Shown here: piece by piece, positions 1-6,650 of the stretch
Position numbering within the stretch: position 1 is the stretch's first letter
Layout: every line of letters starts with the position of its first letter
Source: Caldisericota bacterium
Lineage (GTDB): Bacteria; Caldisericota; Caldisericia; Cryosericales; Cryosericaceae
DNA: 11,320 nucleotides
Assembly: GCA_022710025.1 (NCBI GenBank)
Contig: JAKLHS010000014.1
Span: forward strand, 1-11,320
Reading direction: 5' to 3'
Program-made: the position numbers and the translations under genes
The notes under the pieces: generated by a model
Database searches by the model: none
What the model saw: the letters and a program-made list of their open reading frames with translations, nothing else
Told to the model about the DNA's origin: nothing

Positions 1-126
1 TGTCTTATAATCCCAAAACGTCTTATATTTTTCGGACGGCATCATGGTAATGTTGAAGTGTTTTCTGTCAAGTCCCAAAAACAGGAAGTGTGAAGGCACT
101 ATGAATAAAGAGACGATGCCGTTCAC
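1..126 (-). CDS. Possible partial ORF of unknown function, running off the left edge
   Basis: An open minus-strand frame begins with GTG at 126-124 and stays open to the window edge, giving 42 codons. Its GTG overlaps the TGA of the upstream peptidase gene by four bases (GTGA), a common arrangement for translational coupling, and GGAAA lies four bases before it. Alternative in-frame starts are the ATG codons at 45 and 42, which have no Shine-Dalgarno site. The peptide has a hydrophobic start and then a basic, aromatic-rich stretch (KYKTFWDYK near the edge). I do not recognise a family. The DNA is about 39% GC, far below its neighbours, so it may be a transferred gene or only intergenic DNA. 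A competing plus-strand frame (1-93) is also open, so confidence is low. Confidence 0.3.
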   Translation of the reverse strand, partial: MNGIVSLFIVPSHFLFLGLDRKHFNITMMPSEKYKTFWDYKT

Positions 127-1550
127 GTACTTTCCATGAGCCTCCAGAGCAGATATAAAACATTACGGGCAGCCGATTCCAGATCAGCGGCGGGAATATC
201 CGAGGCAATATCGGAGGCGGCATGATACCATGACGCTTCCCGTCCATGCCCGGACACCATGCATGAAGACACTCCCAATGCACTGAACGTAGCGTGGTCT
301 GATCCCAGCGTCCAGGGGATGATCGACAGCGCCGCACCGTCCTCGATCGCCATCTGAACAGCAGCCATCATTCTTGTGTCTCCCGCTGCCACGGAAACAC
401 CGAGTCCCGGAGAGGTACGACGCATCATATCGAGATCCACGACACCGATCAGCGTTTCCCGGAGATCCGGCAATGCCGTCACCAGTGCCCGTGAACCGAG
501 CAATCCTTCCTCTTCGCCGCTGAAGCTTGCTAACCACACCGACACCGGCGGTGTTCCCGCCCTGCTCAGGCAACGCGCCACCTCCAGCAGAACCGCCACA
601 CCCGAAGCATCGTCGTCGGCTCCCGGATAGATCGTTCCAGTGCGATCCGTTCCCAGGTGGTCATGATGCGCACAAAGCAATATCTTTCTCTCAGCGTCGC
701 GGCCGGGCACGACACCCAGGACGTCGTAGGCAGGTACGGCAGGGTTCCAGTCGGCCGATATGGCATAGCGAACCGTCAGCTTCAGAACCCGCGACACACC
801 TCGTCCAGCCCAAGCTTCCGCGGCGAGTACGTCGAAGTCCATCCCGGCTGCCCAGAACAGAGAGCGAGCGCCCTCGGTCGAAACCAGGGTGGACGGCGGC
901 GCATCTGGTATGGCAGAAACCGTCTGGCCGCGCATGTCGAAGGGATTTGGAGAGGAAGGGACATCCAGGATGACGACGCCGACGGCCCCATGTGCCGCTG
1001 CCCGCTGAATCTTGGCAGCCAGGTAGATCTGCTCCTCGGGAACTGACCATGACGGCGGGCTGTAGCGAAAGACAACGGCGACTTTCCCTTCGACATCGAC
1101 TCCCGCATACTCATCATGTTCTGCTGTCGTGGTGCCAAAACCGACCAGCACTGCCTGCGCTTCGACACTGCCGTTCCCGGCATATGGCATTGCCATGCTC
1201 CTGTCACCAAGAAACGACTCGCCCGCGAAACCTCGCGCAGTAATGCCGGAAAATGCCGTGATCGAGTACAACGGCACCTCGTACTGCAGGAGGTAATCAT
1301 CAACGCCTTCGGGCGTATCGAGCCCGGCCTCTTTCCAAGCATTGGCGATCCATGCAGCAGCCTTGGCTTCCCCAGGAGTTCCCGTGCGCCGTCCACTGTA
1401 CGGGGCGGACGCAAGTTCTACCACGACCTTGTGAACCTGCTGTGCGTCAACGGCCGCGATCGCGCGATCGCGGCCCGCCAGACTGTCCTGCCGGCTACAC
1501 CCGGCAATCAGTGTTATTGCAAGCAGAGCAACGATCCAGATTCGCTTCAT
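123..1550 (-). CDS. M28-family zinc metallopeptidase, PA-domain lipoprotein
   Basis: Probably an exported aminopeptidase-like zinc hydrolase, lipid-anchored outside the cytoplasmic membrane, that trims peptides. The 475-residue product starts with KR, a hydrophobic helix and the lipobox LIAGC, with Cys18 as the lipidation site. Residues about 105-262 resemble a protease-associated (PA) insert. The M28 core follows: HHDH at 295-298 (His295 a zinc ligand), GADDDASG at 310-317 (Asp313 the likely bridging ligand), GEEEGLLGS at 345-353 (Glu346 general base, Glu347 ligand), DLDMM near 372-376 (Asp374) and YH at 442-443 (His443 the last ligand). All expected metal residues are present, so it should be active. 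I chose the ATG at 1550 because GGGAGG lies five bases upstream and the signal peptide begins there; the longer frame to 1598 adds 16 unlikely residues. It stands alone and is divergent from the PFK operon. Substrate is unknown. Confidence 0.9.
   Translation of the reverse strand: MKRIWIVALLAITLIAGCSRQDSLAGRDRAIAAVDAQQVHKVVVELASAPYSGRRTGTPGEAKAAAWIANAWKEAGLDTPEGVDDYLLQYEVPLYSITAFSGITARGFAGESFLGDRSMAMPYAGNGSVEAQAVLVGFGTTTAEHDEYAGVDVEGKVAVVFRYSPPSWSVPEEQIYLAAKIQRAAAHGAVGVVILDVPSSPNPFDMRGQTVSAIPDAPPSTLVSTEGARSLFWAAGMDFDVLAAEAWAGRGVSRVLKLTVRYAISADWNPAVPAYDVLGVVPGRDAERKILLCAHHDHLGTDRTGTIYPGADDDASGVAVLLEVARCLSRAGTPPVSVWLASFSGEEEGLLGSRALVTALPDLRETLIGVVDLDMMRRTSPGLGVSVAAGDTRMMAAVQMAIEDGAALSIIPWTLGSDHATFSALGVSSCMVSGHGREASWYHAASDIASDIPAADLESAARNVLYLLWRLMEST
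1452..1475. repeat. 24-bp perfect palindrome inside the peptidase gene
   Basis: The 24 bases are fully self-complementary and contain two abutting GCGATCGC octamers flanked by GGCC-type ends. The palindrome lies 75-98 bases into the peptidase reading frame and encodes the GRDRAIAA region just after the lipobox. In mRNA it could fold into a very stable GC-rich hairpin close to the start codon. Whether it has a role or is chance codon use is unknown. Confidence 0.9.
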
Positions 1551-1555
1551 GCATG

Positions 1556-1561
1556 CCTCCC
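1556..1561 (-). promoter_or_regulatory. Ribosome binding site deciding the peptidase start
   Basis: GGGAGG on the minus strand ends five bases before the ATG at 1550, next to the start of the lipoprotein signal peptide. It favours this start over the upstream ATG at 1598. Confidence 0.75.
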
Positions 1562-1616
1562 GATACCCAACCCCATACCGGCGCCTCTCCGCAAACATGC
1601 CGGGCTTGTCCTTATC

Positions 1617-1644
1617 TTGACTCGCACGGACGGCATCTTACAAT
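1617..1644 (+). promoter_or_regulatory. Sigma-70-like promoter of the PFK operon
   Basis: TTGACT (1617-1622) and TACAAT (1639-1644) are separated by 16 bases, and each matches the consensus hexamer at five of six positions. Transcription would start near 1651 and leave a leader of about 50 bases before the ATG at 1702. A copy of a 10-bp direct repeat lies inside the spacer, where a bound regulator would block polymerase. Confidence 0.65.
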
Positions 1645-1687
1645 GAGGGCGCATCAAAACTATCCTGTGAGTAGTATGCACGGACGG
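1624..1687. repeat. Direct repeat of a decamer, possible operator
   Basis: GCACGGACGG occurs at 1624-1633 and again at 1678-1687, 54 bases apart start to start. The first copy lies between the -35 and -10 boxes of the PFK promoter; the second is in the leader and overlaps the Shine-Dalgarno site by two bases. The placement suits a DNA- or RNA-level regulator, but no function is shown. Confidence 0.5.
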
Positions 1688-1701
1688 AGGTCAAGGTACA
1701 G

Positions 1702-2718
1702 ATGAGAATCGGGATCCTTACCGGTGGCGGAGACTGCCCTGGACTCAACCCGGCGATACGAGGCGCCGTCTTCAGAGCGCTCGACCACGGAGATCAGTGC
1801 GTCGGCATCATACAGGGCTGGCAGGGACTCCTGACATGTGAGACCGAACCTCTTGATCTGAAGAGCGTTGACGAAATCATTGATCGTGGCGGAACGATCC
1901 TGGGCACATCGCGCACCAATCCGTTCAAAGACGCGGCACTCGTTCAACAGTGTATCAACAACATCGGGGTCATAGGACTGGATGCGCTCATTGCCATTGG
2001 AGGCGATGATACACTGGGCGTGGCTGCCAGATTCGCCGCATTGGGTGTCAACGTCGTAGGTGTGCCCAAAACAATGGACAACGACCTCTCGGGGACTGAT
2101 TTCACTTTCGGATTCGATACCGCCGTCAATATAGCGCTGGACGCTTCGCGCAGGTTGAAAGATACGGCGTTGTCGCACAGGCGTATCATCGTGCTTGAAG
2201 TCATGGGGCGTCATGCGGGCTGGGTAGCATTGTACACCGGCATCGGTTCCGGAGCTGATTACACACTGATTCCCGAAGTGCCCGTAGACTGGGACGCCAT
2301 GATTGCGCAGGTTATGACAGCATACAGGCGCAAGAAATATGCGTTTGTCGTGGTCAGCGAAGGCATCACCGTGACCGAGAACAAGAACGAGAAGCTGGAT
2401 GACTTTGGACACATGCTGCTGCAGAACCGCGGTGTCGGCCCCGAGGTAGCCCATGTCATCGAGGAGAAAACGGGTATCTCGACACGATCGGCCACGATCG
2501 GACACATCCAGCGTGGAGGCAGTCCAACGCTTTTTGACCGAATACTGGGAACGCGCGTGGGTGTCAAGGCGATCGATATGATTCATGCCGGCGAGTTTGG
2601 CAAGATGGCCGCTCTCCAGGGTACCGACATCGTTGCTATCCCCCTGGCGGAAGCCGTGGGGAAACTCAGGACGGTCCCAAGAGAATGGATCGCCTTGCTG
2701 GAGGTCCTCTCCAAGTAA
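1702..2718 (+). CDS. Phosphofructokinase, PPi-dependent type
   Basis: Phosphorylates fructose 6-phosphate to fructose 1,6-bisphosphate, in this case probably with pyrophosphate and reversibly, in the cytoplasm. The 338-residue chain is close to the usual 320-350. It opens with GILTGGGDCPGLN. Residues 100-104 are GGDDT and 122-128 are PKTMDND. In this family Asp and Lys at these two places (Asp103 and Lys123 here) mark PPi use, whereas ATP enzymes carry Gly (GGDGS, PGTIDND). Asp126 is the catalytic base. MGRHAGW (168-174), PEVP (191-194) and GHIQRGGSP (267-275) form the sugar-phosphate site and are intact. GGAGGT at 1686-1691 precedes the ATG by ten bases, and a strong promoter lies upstream. 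It is the first gene of a four-gene run. Donor choice is inferred from two residues, not measured. Confidence 0.92.
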   Translation: MRIGILTGGGDCPGLNPAIRGAVFRALDHGDQCVGIIQGWQGLLTCETEPLDLKSVDEIIDRGGTILGTSRTNPFKDAALVQQCINNIGVIGLDALIAIGGDDTLGVAARFAALGVNVVGVPKTMDNDLSGTDFTFGFDTAVNIALDASRRLKDTALSHRRIIVLEVMGRHAGWVALYTGIGSGADYTLIPEVPVDWDAMIAQVMTAYRRKKYAFVVVSEGITVTENKNEKLDDFGHMLLQNRGVGPEVAHVIEEKTGISTRSATIGHIQRGGSPTLFDRILGTRVGVKAIDMIHAGEFGKMAALQGTDIVAIPLAEAVGKLRTVPREWIALLEVLSK

Positions 2719-2720
2719 CA

Positions 2721-3680
2721 ATGAGACGCATTGGAATACTGACGAGCGGGGGTGATGCCAGCGGCATGAATGCCGCTATCAGAGCGGTCACCCGGACTGC
2801 TGCATCCATGGGTGTAGCCGCCATTGGATTCGAGCGCGGCTTTGACGGTTTGATGACGGACACATGGATCGAGCTGAACGCACGCAGTGTTTCCGGCATT
2901 GTCGAACTGGGCGGCACGATATTGAAGACCGCCCGCAGTGAGCTTTTCAGGACCGAGGACGGTCGCAGTCAAGCGGCGGCGGTACTCAGGCATGACGGAG
3001 TCGACGGACTGGTCGTCATCGGCGGCAACGGCTCGCAAACGGGTGGATACCAGCTCAGTCGGATGGGCGTCCCCGTTGTCGGCGTGGCGTCCACGATCGA
3101 CAACGACATGTACGGTTTTGATTACACGATCGGGTTCGACACGGCCGTCAATACGGCTGTCGATGCGATAGACCGCATTCGTGACGTCGCCGAGTCGCAT
3201 GACCGTGTGTTCGTCGTCGAAGTCATGGGCCGCGACAACGGTTCGATCGCGCTGGAAGCCTCTCTCGCTACGGGAGCGGATATTGTGCTCCCCCCCGAAC
3301 TACCGTTCAGCCTCCCTGCGGTGATCACACGTCTGCGTGACGATATCATGGCCAGAAAGAAACACCACGTCATCGTCATAGCGGAAGGCGCAGGCCGCGC
3401 CCAGGACCTCGCCGCCTACATCAACGCCAATCTGCCCGTGGAATGTCGAGCCACGGTACTGGGGTATGTGCAGCGGGGTGGCAGTCCGACACGATTTGAC
3501 CGTATTCTGGCAAGCATATCCGGCGAGGCGGCTGTTGTCGCACTCAGTGAAAACCGCTCCGGCATCATTGTCGGGATGCGGGATGGCCATGTCGTCCTGC
3601 AAGACGCCCTTGAAGCAGTGACAAGGCGCAGTCCTCTTCGGCCGGAACTCGTCAAGCTCCTCGGCCGCGTCTCCATTTAG
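2721..3680 (+). CDS. Divergent phosphofructokinase paralogue with altered nucleotide-site residues
   Basis: A second PFK-family protein of 319 residues, the normal bacterial length. It keeps GILTSGGDASGMN at the start, TIDND (125-129, catalytic Asp127), VEVMGR (166-171) and QRGGSP (251-256). It departs from both donor classes: GGNGS (101-105) replaces GGDGS/GGDDT, so the magnesium-binding Asp (103 in E. coli PfkA) is Asn; ASTIDND (123-129) has Ser where ATP enzymes have Gly and PPi enzymes Lys; and GYVQRGG has Tyr where E. coli has His249. It may be a catalytic variant, use another donor or substrate, or serve as a regulatory partner of the first PFK. Two bases separate it from that gene, and GGAGGT at 2700-2705 is rather far, so translation is probably coupled. 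An ATG at 2685 would add 12 residues but overlaps the upstream gene; the family N-terminus begins at 2721. Confidence 0.9.
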   Translation: MRRIGILTSGGDASGMNAAIRAVTRTAASMGVAAIGFERGFDGLMTDTWIELNARSVSGIVELGGTILKTARSELFRTEDGRSQAAAVLRHDGVDGLVVIGGNGSQTGGYQLSRMGVPVVGVASTIDNDMYGFDYTIGFDTAVNTAVDAIDRIRDVAESHDRVFVVEVMGRDNGSIALEASLATGADIVLPPELPFSLPAVITRLRDDIMARKKHHVIVIAEGAGRAQDLAAYINANLPVECRATVLGYVQRGGSPTRFDRILASISGEAAVVALSENRSGIIVGMRDGHVVLQDALEAVTRRSPLRPELVKLLGRVSI

Positions 3681-3687
3681 GGATCCC

Positions 3688-5085
3688 ATGGGCCGGGTGC
3701 TCAAGTCTCTTTCGTTCCAGATCATCCTGACCGCTCTTCTGATCGTCGGTTTTTCGATGGGATTCCTCAGCAATCGGCTCATCATGGAGTTCCAGCAGGA
3801 GCTTGTTTCCAAGGAACAGGAGACACTGGAAGCCATCGGCTCACAGGCCGTTGAACGCTGGAATAGGATGTACCGTGAGTTGTCTGTCTCGTACAAATTT
3901 GACGGCCTTACCCAGAACCAGCAGGACAACCTCATGCGCATCTTCCTGTCAAAATCATTCGGGGATTACATGCTGACGTTCAAGGACAATTTCCCGCGCG
4001 TCGGCATCGGATATGAGGTTCCTCTGTTCGACAACGGATTGACTTATCTCAACGACCCCGCGCGCGATTCCCTGTCCAAACTCTCGGTCGCGCTGCCCCT
4101 CAAGGCGGGGAAGCGCACGGTCGGGTATCTTGTCGTTGATCGTGATATGCCGCAGATCCTGGCCCCCATCCAGCGAGTGCAGTTTGAAGCCTTCAAGAGA
4201 TCGACGGTGTCCATCGCGGCGAGCGGCCTCGTGACCATTTTCCTCCTCGCTCTGTTCCTCATTCGCCTTCAGACGTTGCGCCGCAGCGTCGTGCGTCTCA
4301 AGACTGACCTCGATACCCCCGTCCCGCACGGCGGAGGAGAGCTGGGAGAGATATCTTCCGCTGTGTCAGACCTTGCCCGTTCGCTGAAACGGAGTATCGA
4401 GGAAGCCAAACAGACAGAGGCTCTCAAGACTCTCGGCACATTTACGACGGGTATCGCCCACGAGGTTCGAAATCCTCTGACCAGTATCAAGGGGTATGCC
4501 GGTCTGCTCGAGAAAAAATTGCAGGGACGTCCCGAAGCCAAGTATGTGACGCCCATCAGCAGCGAGGCTGACCGTTTGGAAGCCCTCGTCAAGGATCTGC
4601 TCACCTTTGGACGTCCGTCGCCGCTGCAGCCGGTCGAATTCGATCTGCGCGGCTTTTTCGAGGGGCTGGGCGAGCTCATGCACCAGCAGTTCGAGGATGA
4701 ACATGTCGCGCTGAACATAGAAGTTCCCTCCATGACGGTAACCTGGGATGCCCGCCAGTCGGAGCAGCTGTTCATGAACCTTTTCCAGAATGGTGTTCAG
4801 TCCCTGCACGGCATACAGGACGGATGCGTCAGCGTTGCGGCGCATACGGAAGCAGACAGAGTCCTTGTCGAAGTACGCGATAATGGAGTGGGGATCCGGG
4901 AAGAGGATAAGCCGAAAATGTTCACTCCCTTTTTTACTACAAAAGAACACGGAACCGGTCTGGGATTGCCGATCTCTCAGAAGATCGCTGCCCTTCACAA
5001 TGGCGTGATCACGTTCGAAAGCTCGGAAGGCCGTGGAGCGACGTTTACCGTGAACCTGTCAAAGGTCGTCAAATCAGGTGTTTGA
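3688..5085 (+). CDS. Membrane sensor histidine kinase (NtrB/AtoS-like class)
   Basis: Senses a signal outside the membrane and phosphorylates the regulator encoded next. The 465 residues show a first membrane segment at about 10-28, an extracytoplasmic domain at about 30-172 with no motif I can name (its size would suit a single Cache-like fold), a second segment at about 174-193, a HAMP-like linker (about 194-240, with ELGEI) and a HisKA domain with AHEVRNPL, His258 being the phosphoacceptor. The ATPase domain has the N box NLFQN (364-368), DNGVGI (398-403), FTPFFTTK (412-419) and GTGLGL (422-427), so it looks fully active. The gene starts seven bases after the second PFK with a weak AGGGA site. 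Its TGA stop lies inside the -35 box of a promoter for the next gene. The signal is unknown; a metabolic cue is a guess from the neighbouring PFKs. Confidence 0.93.
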   Translation: MGRVLKSLSFQIILTALLIVGFSMGFLSNRLIMEFQQELVSKEQETLEAIGSQAVERWNRMYRELSVSYKFDGLTQNQQDNLMRIFLSKSFGDYMLTFKDNFPRVGIGYEVPLFDNGLTYLNDPARDSLSKLSVALPLKAGKRTVGYLVVDRDMPQILAPIQRVQFEAFKRSTVSIAASGLVTIFLLALFLIRLQTLRRSVVRLKTDLDTPVPHGGGELGEISSAVSDLARSLKRSIEEAKQTEALKTLGTFTTGIAHEVRNPLTSIKGYAGLLEKKLQGRPEAKYVTPISSEADRLEALVKDLLTFGRPSPLQPVEFDLRGFFEGLGELMHQQFEDEHVALNIEVPSMTVTWDARQSEQLFMNLFQNGVQSLHGIQDGCVSVAAHTEADRVLVEVRDNGVGIREEDKPKMFTPFFTTKEHGTGLGLPISQKIAALHNGVITFESSEGRGATFTVNLSKVVKSGV

Positions 5086-5109
5086 CTCAACTCTCCAAAG
5101 CCATAGAAT
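5082..5109 (+). promoter_or_regulatory. Internal promoter giving a near-leaderless regulator mRNA
   Basis: TTGACT (5082-5087) and TAGAAT (5104-5109) are separated by 16 bases. The kinase TGA stop is embedded in the -35 box. A start site seven to nine bases after the -10 box would fall at about 5116-5118, only a few bases before the ATG at 5122. The regulator has no visible Shine-Dalgarno site, which agrees with leaderless or coupled translation. Confidence 0.5.
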
Positions 5110-5121
5110 GTACAAGCGCCT

Positions 5122-6549
5122 ATGAAAACCCAAAGCAAGCTTATCCTGGTCGTTGATGACGAAGAGAACATCCGCGAGCTCCTGCGCGAATCACTCGAAG
5201 ACGATGGTTATCGCATCAACGTTGCGAAGAACGGCCAGGAGGCCGTAGAGAAGGTCCGCGCCCTGAACCCGGACACCGTTCTGATGGACGTGAAAATGCC
5301 CGTCATGAGCGGCATGGATGCATTTCTCAAGATCAAGGAATTCCAGCCCGACCTGCCTGTCATTTTTCTCACAGCCTTCGGCTCTTCGGATCTGGCTATC
5401 TCGGCCATGAAGTGCGGCGCATACGATTACCTCACCAAACCCTTCGACATCGAGGAAGTGCGCATCAAGGTCAAACGCGCCCTGGAGCTGCGCGAACTTT
5501 CCTCCATGTCGGGACGTGTTCATCCGGACGACATATCTGTCATCAACAACGACGAACTCGTCGGACAAAGTCCACTCATGCAGGAACTATACAAGCAGAT
5601 CGGCAAGGTAGCTGCTTCTGATGCGACCGTTCTCCTGCTTGGTGAATCCGGGACCGGCAAGGAACTCGTTGCAAAAGCTATTCACAGCAACAGTCATCGC
5701 AAGGGCAGCTGTTTTGTGGTTGTGAACTGCGCAGCCATTCCGGAGAATCTCCTCGAAAGCGAGCTGTTCGGCCACGAGAAGGGCGCTTTCACGGATGCTG
5801 TGGAAACGCACATCGGCAAGTTTGAACAGGCATCGAGCGGAACCATTTTCCTGGACGAGATCGGGGACATGTCGCTTCCTCTTCAGGCGAAACTTCTCCG
5901 CGTTCTTCAGGATGGCGGCTTCGAGCGCGTCGGCGGCCGTGAGCGGCTTACCTCGTCGGCACGCGTCATAGCCGCGACCAATCAGGACCTTGCGAGACTC
6001 GTGTCGGAGCGCAAGTTCCGCGAGGACCTCCTGTACCGCCTCAACGTCATTACGCTCCGTCTGCCTCCTCTGCGTGATCGCAAGGGCGACATCGCGCTTC
6101 TTGCCCGCCACTTTGTGCGCAAATACGCATCCAAATATGGAAGGGACGTGACAGAAATCGCTGGCGCAACAATGTCCAGGCTGGAAGAGCATGACTGGCC
6201 GGGAAACGTCCGCGAGCTCGAAAACGTCATGGCCCGAGCCGTCATCATATCGCAGGCACACGTAGTCCTGCCGGAGACGGTGGATATCGGCTCTCAGCCG
6301 GTCATCCGTCATCAGCAGGAACCCGGCACCGCGTCTGTGACGGCAACACTGGAACAACCAGCGGTATCCGTGCCGGCAAGCGGTCTGCGACTGTCCGATG
6401 CCATTCAGCAGATGGAAGTCGAGATGATCCGCAAGGCTCTCAGGGAGTCCGGCGGGAACAAGACCAAGGCAGCGCAGATCCTAGGCATCTCACGGAAATC
6501 TCTGTTCAACAAGATCCGCGATTACAAACTACAGGAACAGAACCAGTAG
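5122..6549 (+). CDS. Sigma-54-dependent response regulator (NtrC/AtoC class)
   Basis: A DNA-binding activator of RNA polymerase carrying sigma-54, partner of the kinase just upstream. The 475 residues hold three domains. The receiver (about 6-122) has Asp12/Asp13, phosphoacceptor Asp56, Thr84 and Lys107. The AAA+ domain (about 145-375) has VGQSPLMQ, Walker A GESGTGKE (174-181), GAFTDA (221-226, the sigma-54 contact loop, usually GAFTGA), Walker B TIFLDEIGD (241-249), an arginine-finger region EDLLYRLNV (301-309) and GNVRELEN (361-368). After a variable linker (about 390-420) comes a Fis-type helix-turn-helix (about 425-470, GNKTKAAQILGISRKSLFNKI). All catalytic residues are present. No obvious -24/-12 site was seen by eye in this window, so its targets are probably elsewhere. 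It is the last gene of the run and convergent with the DegV genes. Confidence 0.95.
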   Translation: MKTQSKLILVVDDEENIRELLRESLEDDGYRINVAKNGQEAVEKVRALNPDTVLMDVKMPVMSGMDAFLKIKEFQPDLPVIFLTAFGSSDLAISAMKCGAYDYLTKPFDIEEVRIKVKRALELRELSSMSGRVHPDDISVINNDELVGQSPLMQELYKQIGKVAASDATVLLLGESGTGKELVAKAIHSNSHRKGSCFVVVNCAAIPENLLESELFGHEKGAFTDAVETHIGKFEQASSGTIFLDEIGDMSLPLQAKLLRVLQDGGFERVGGRERLTSSARVIAATNQDLARLVSERKFREDLLYRLNVITLRLPPLRDRKGDIALLARHFVRKYASKYGRDVTEIAGATMSRLEEHDWPGNVRELENVMARAVIISQAHVVLPETVDIGSQPVIRHQQEPGTASVTATLEQPAVSVPASGLRLSDAIQQMEVEMIRKALRESGGNKTKAAQILGISRKSLFNKIRDYKLQEQNQ

Positions 6550-6650
6550 CTGAGTACGAAGTCTTCCGGATCACCTTCGTGAACCGCTGCTATGCCGTTA
6601 TTCCTGAGCCACCAATCGTTGAATTCGCCTGACTCCCCGAAGAATCCCGG

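Noticed and set aside
1..93. Plus-strand open frame from the left edge ending in TGA at 91-93
   Set aside because: Only 30 codons, no recognisable sequence, and the minus-strand frame has a better context (GTGA overlap with the peptidase stop). Without the sequence to the left neither can be confirmed, so only one was listed.
1551..1701. Minus-strand promoter for the peptidase gene
   Set aside because: The best pair (TTGTAA with CAAGAT, 18 bases apart) has only a three-of-six -10 box; a promoter must exist nearby but I cannot place it.
1660..2721. Long minus-strand frame opposite the first PFK gene (353 codons)
   Set aside because: It is the antisense of a clear PFK gene, shows no family motif, and has residue use typical of an antisense shadow in GC-rich DNA.
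6550..6650. Terminator for the PFK/two-component operon in the convergent gap
   Set aside because: ACGAAG (6556-6561) and CTTCGT (6575-6580) can pair, but the stem is six base pairs around a 13-base loop with no T run. Nothing else in the 101 bases resembles a terminator.
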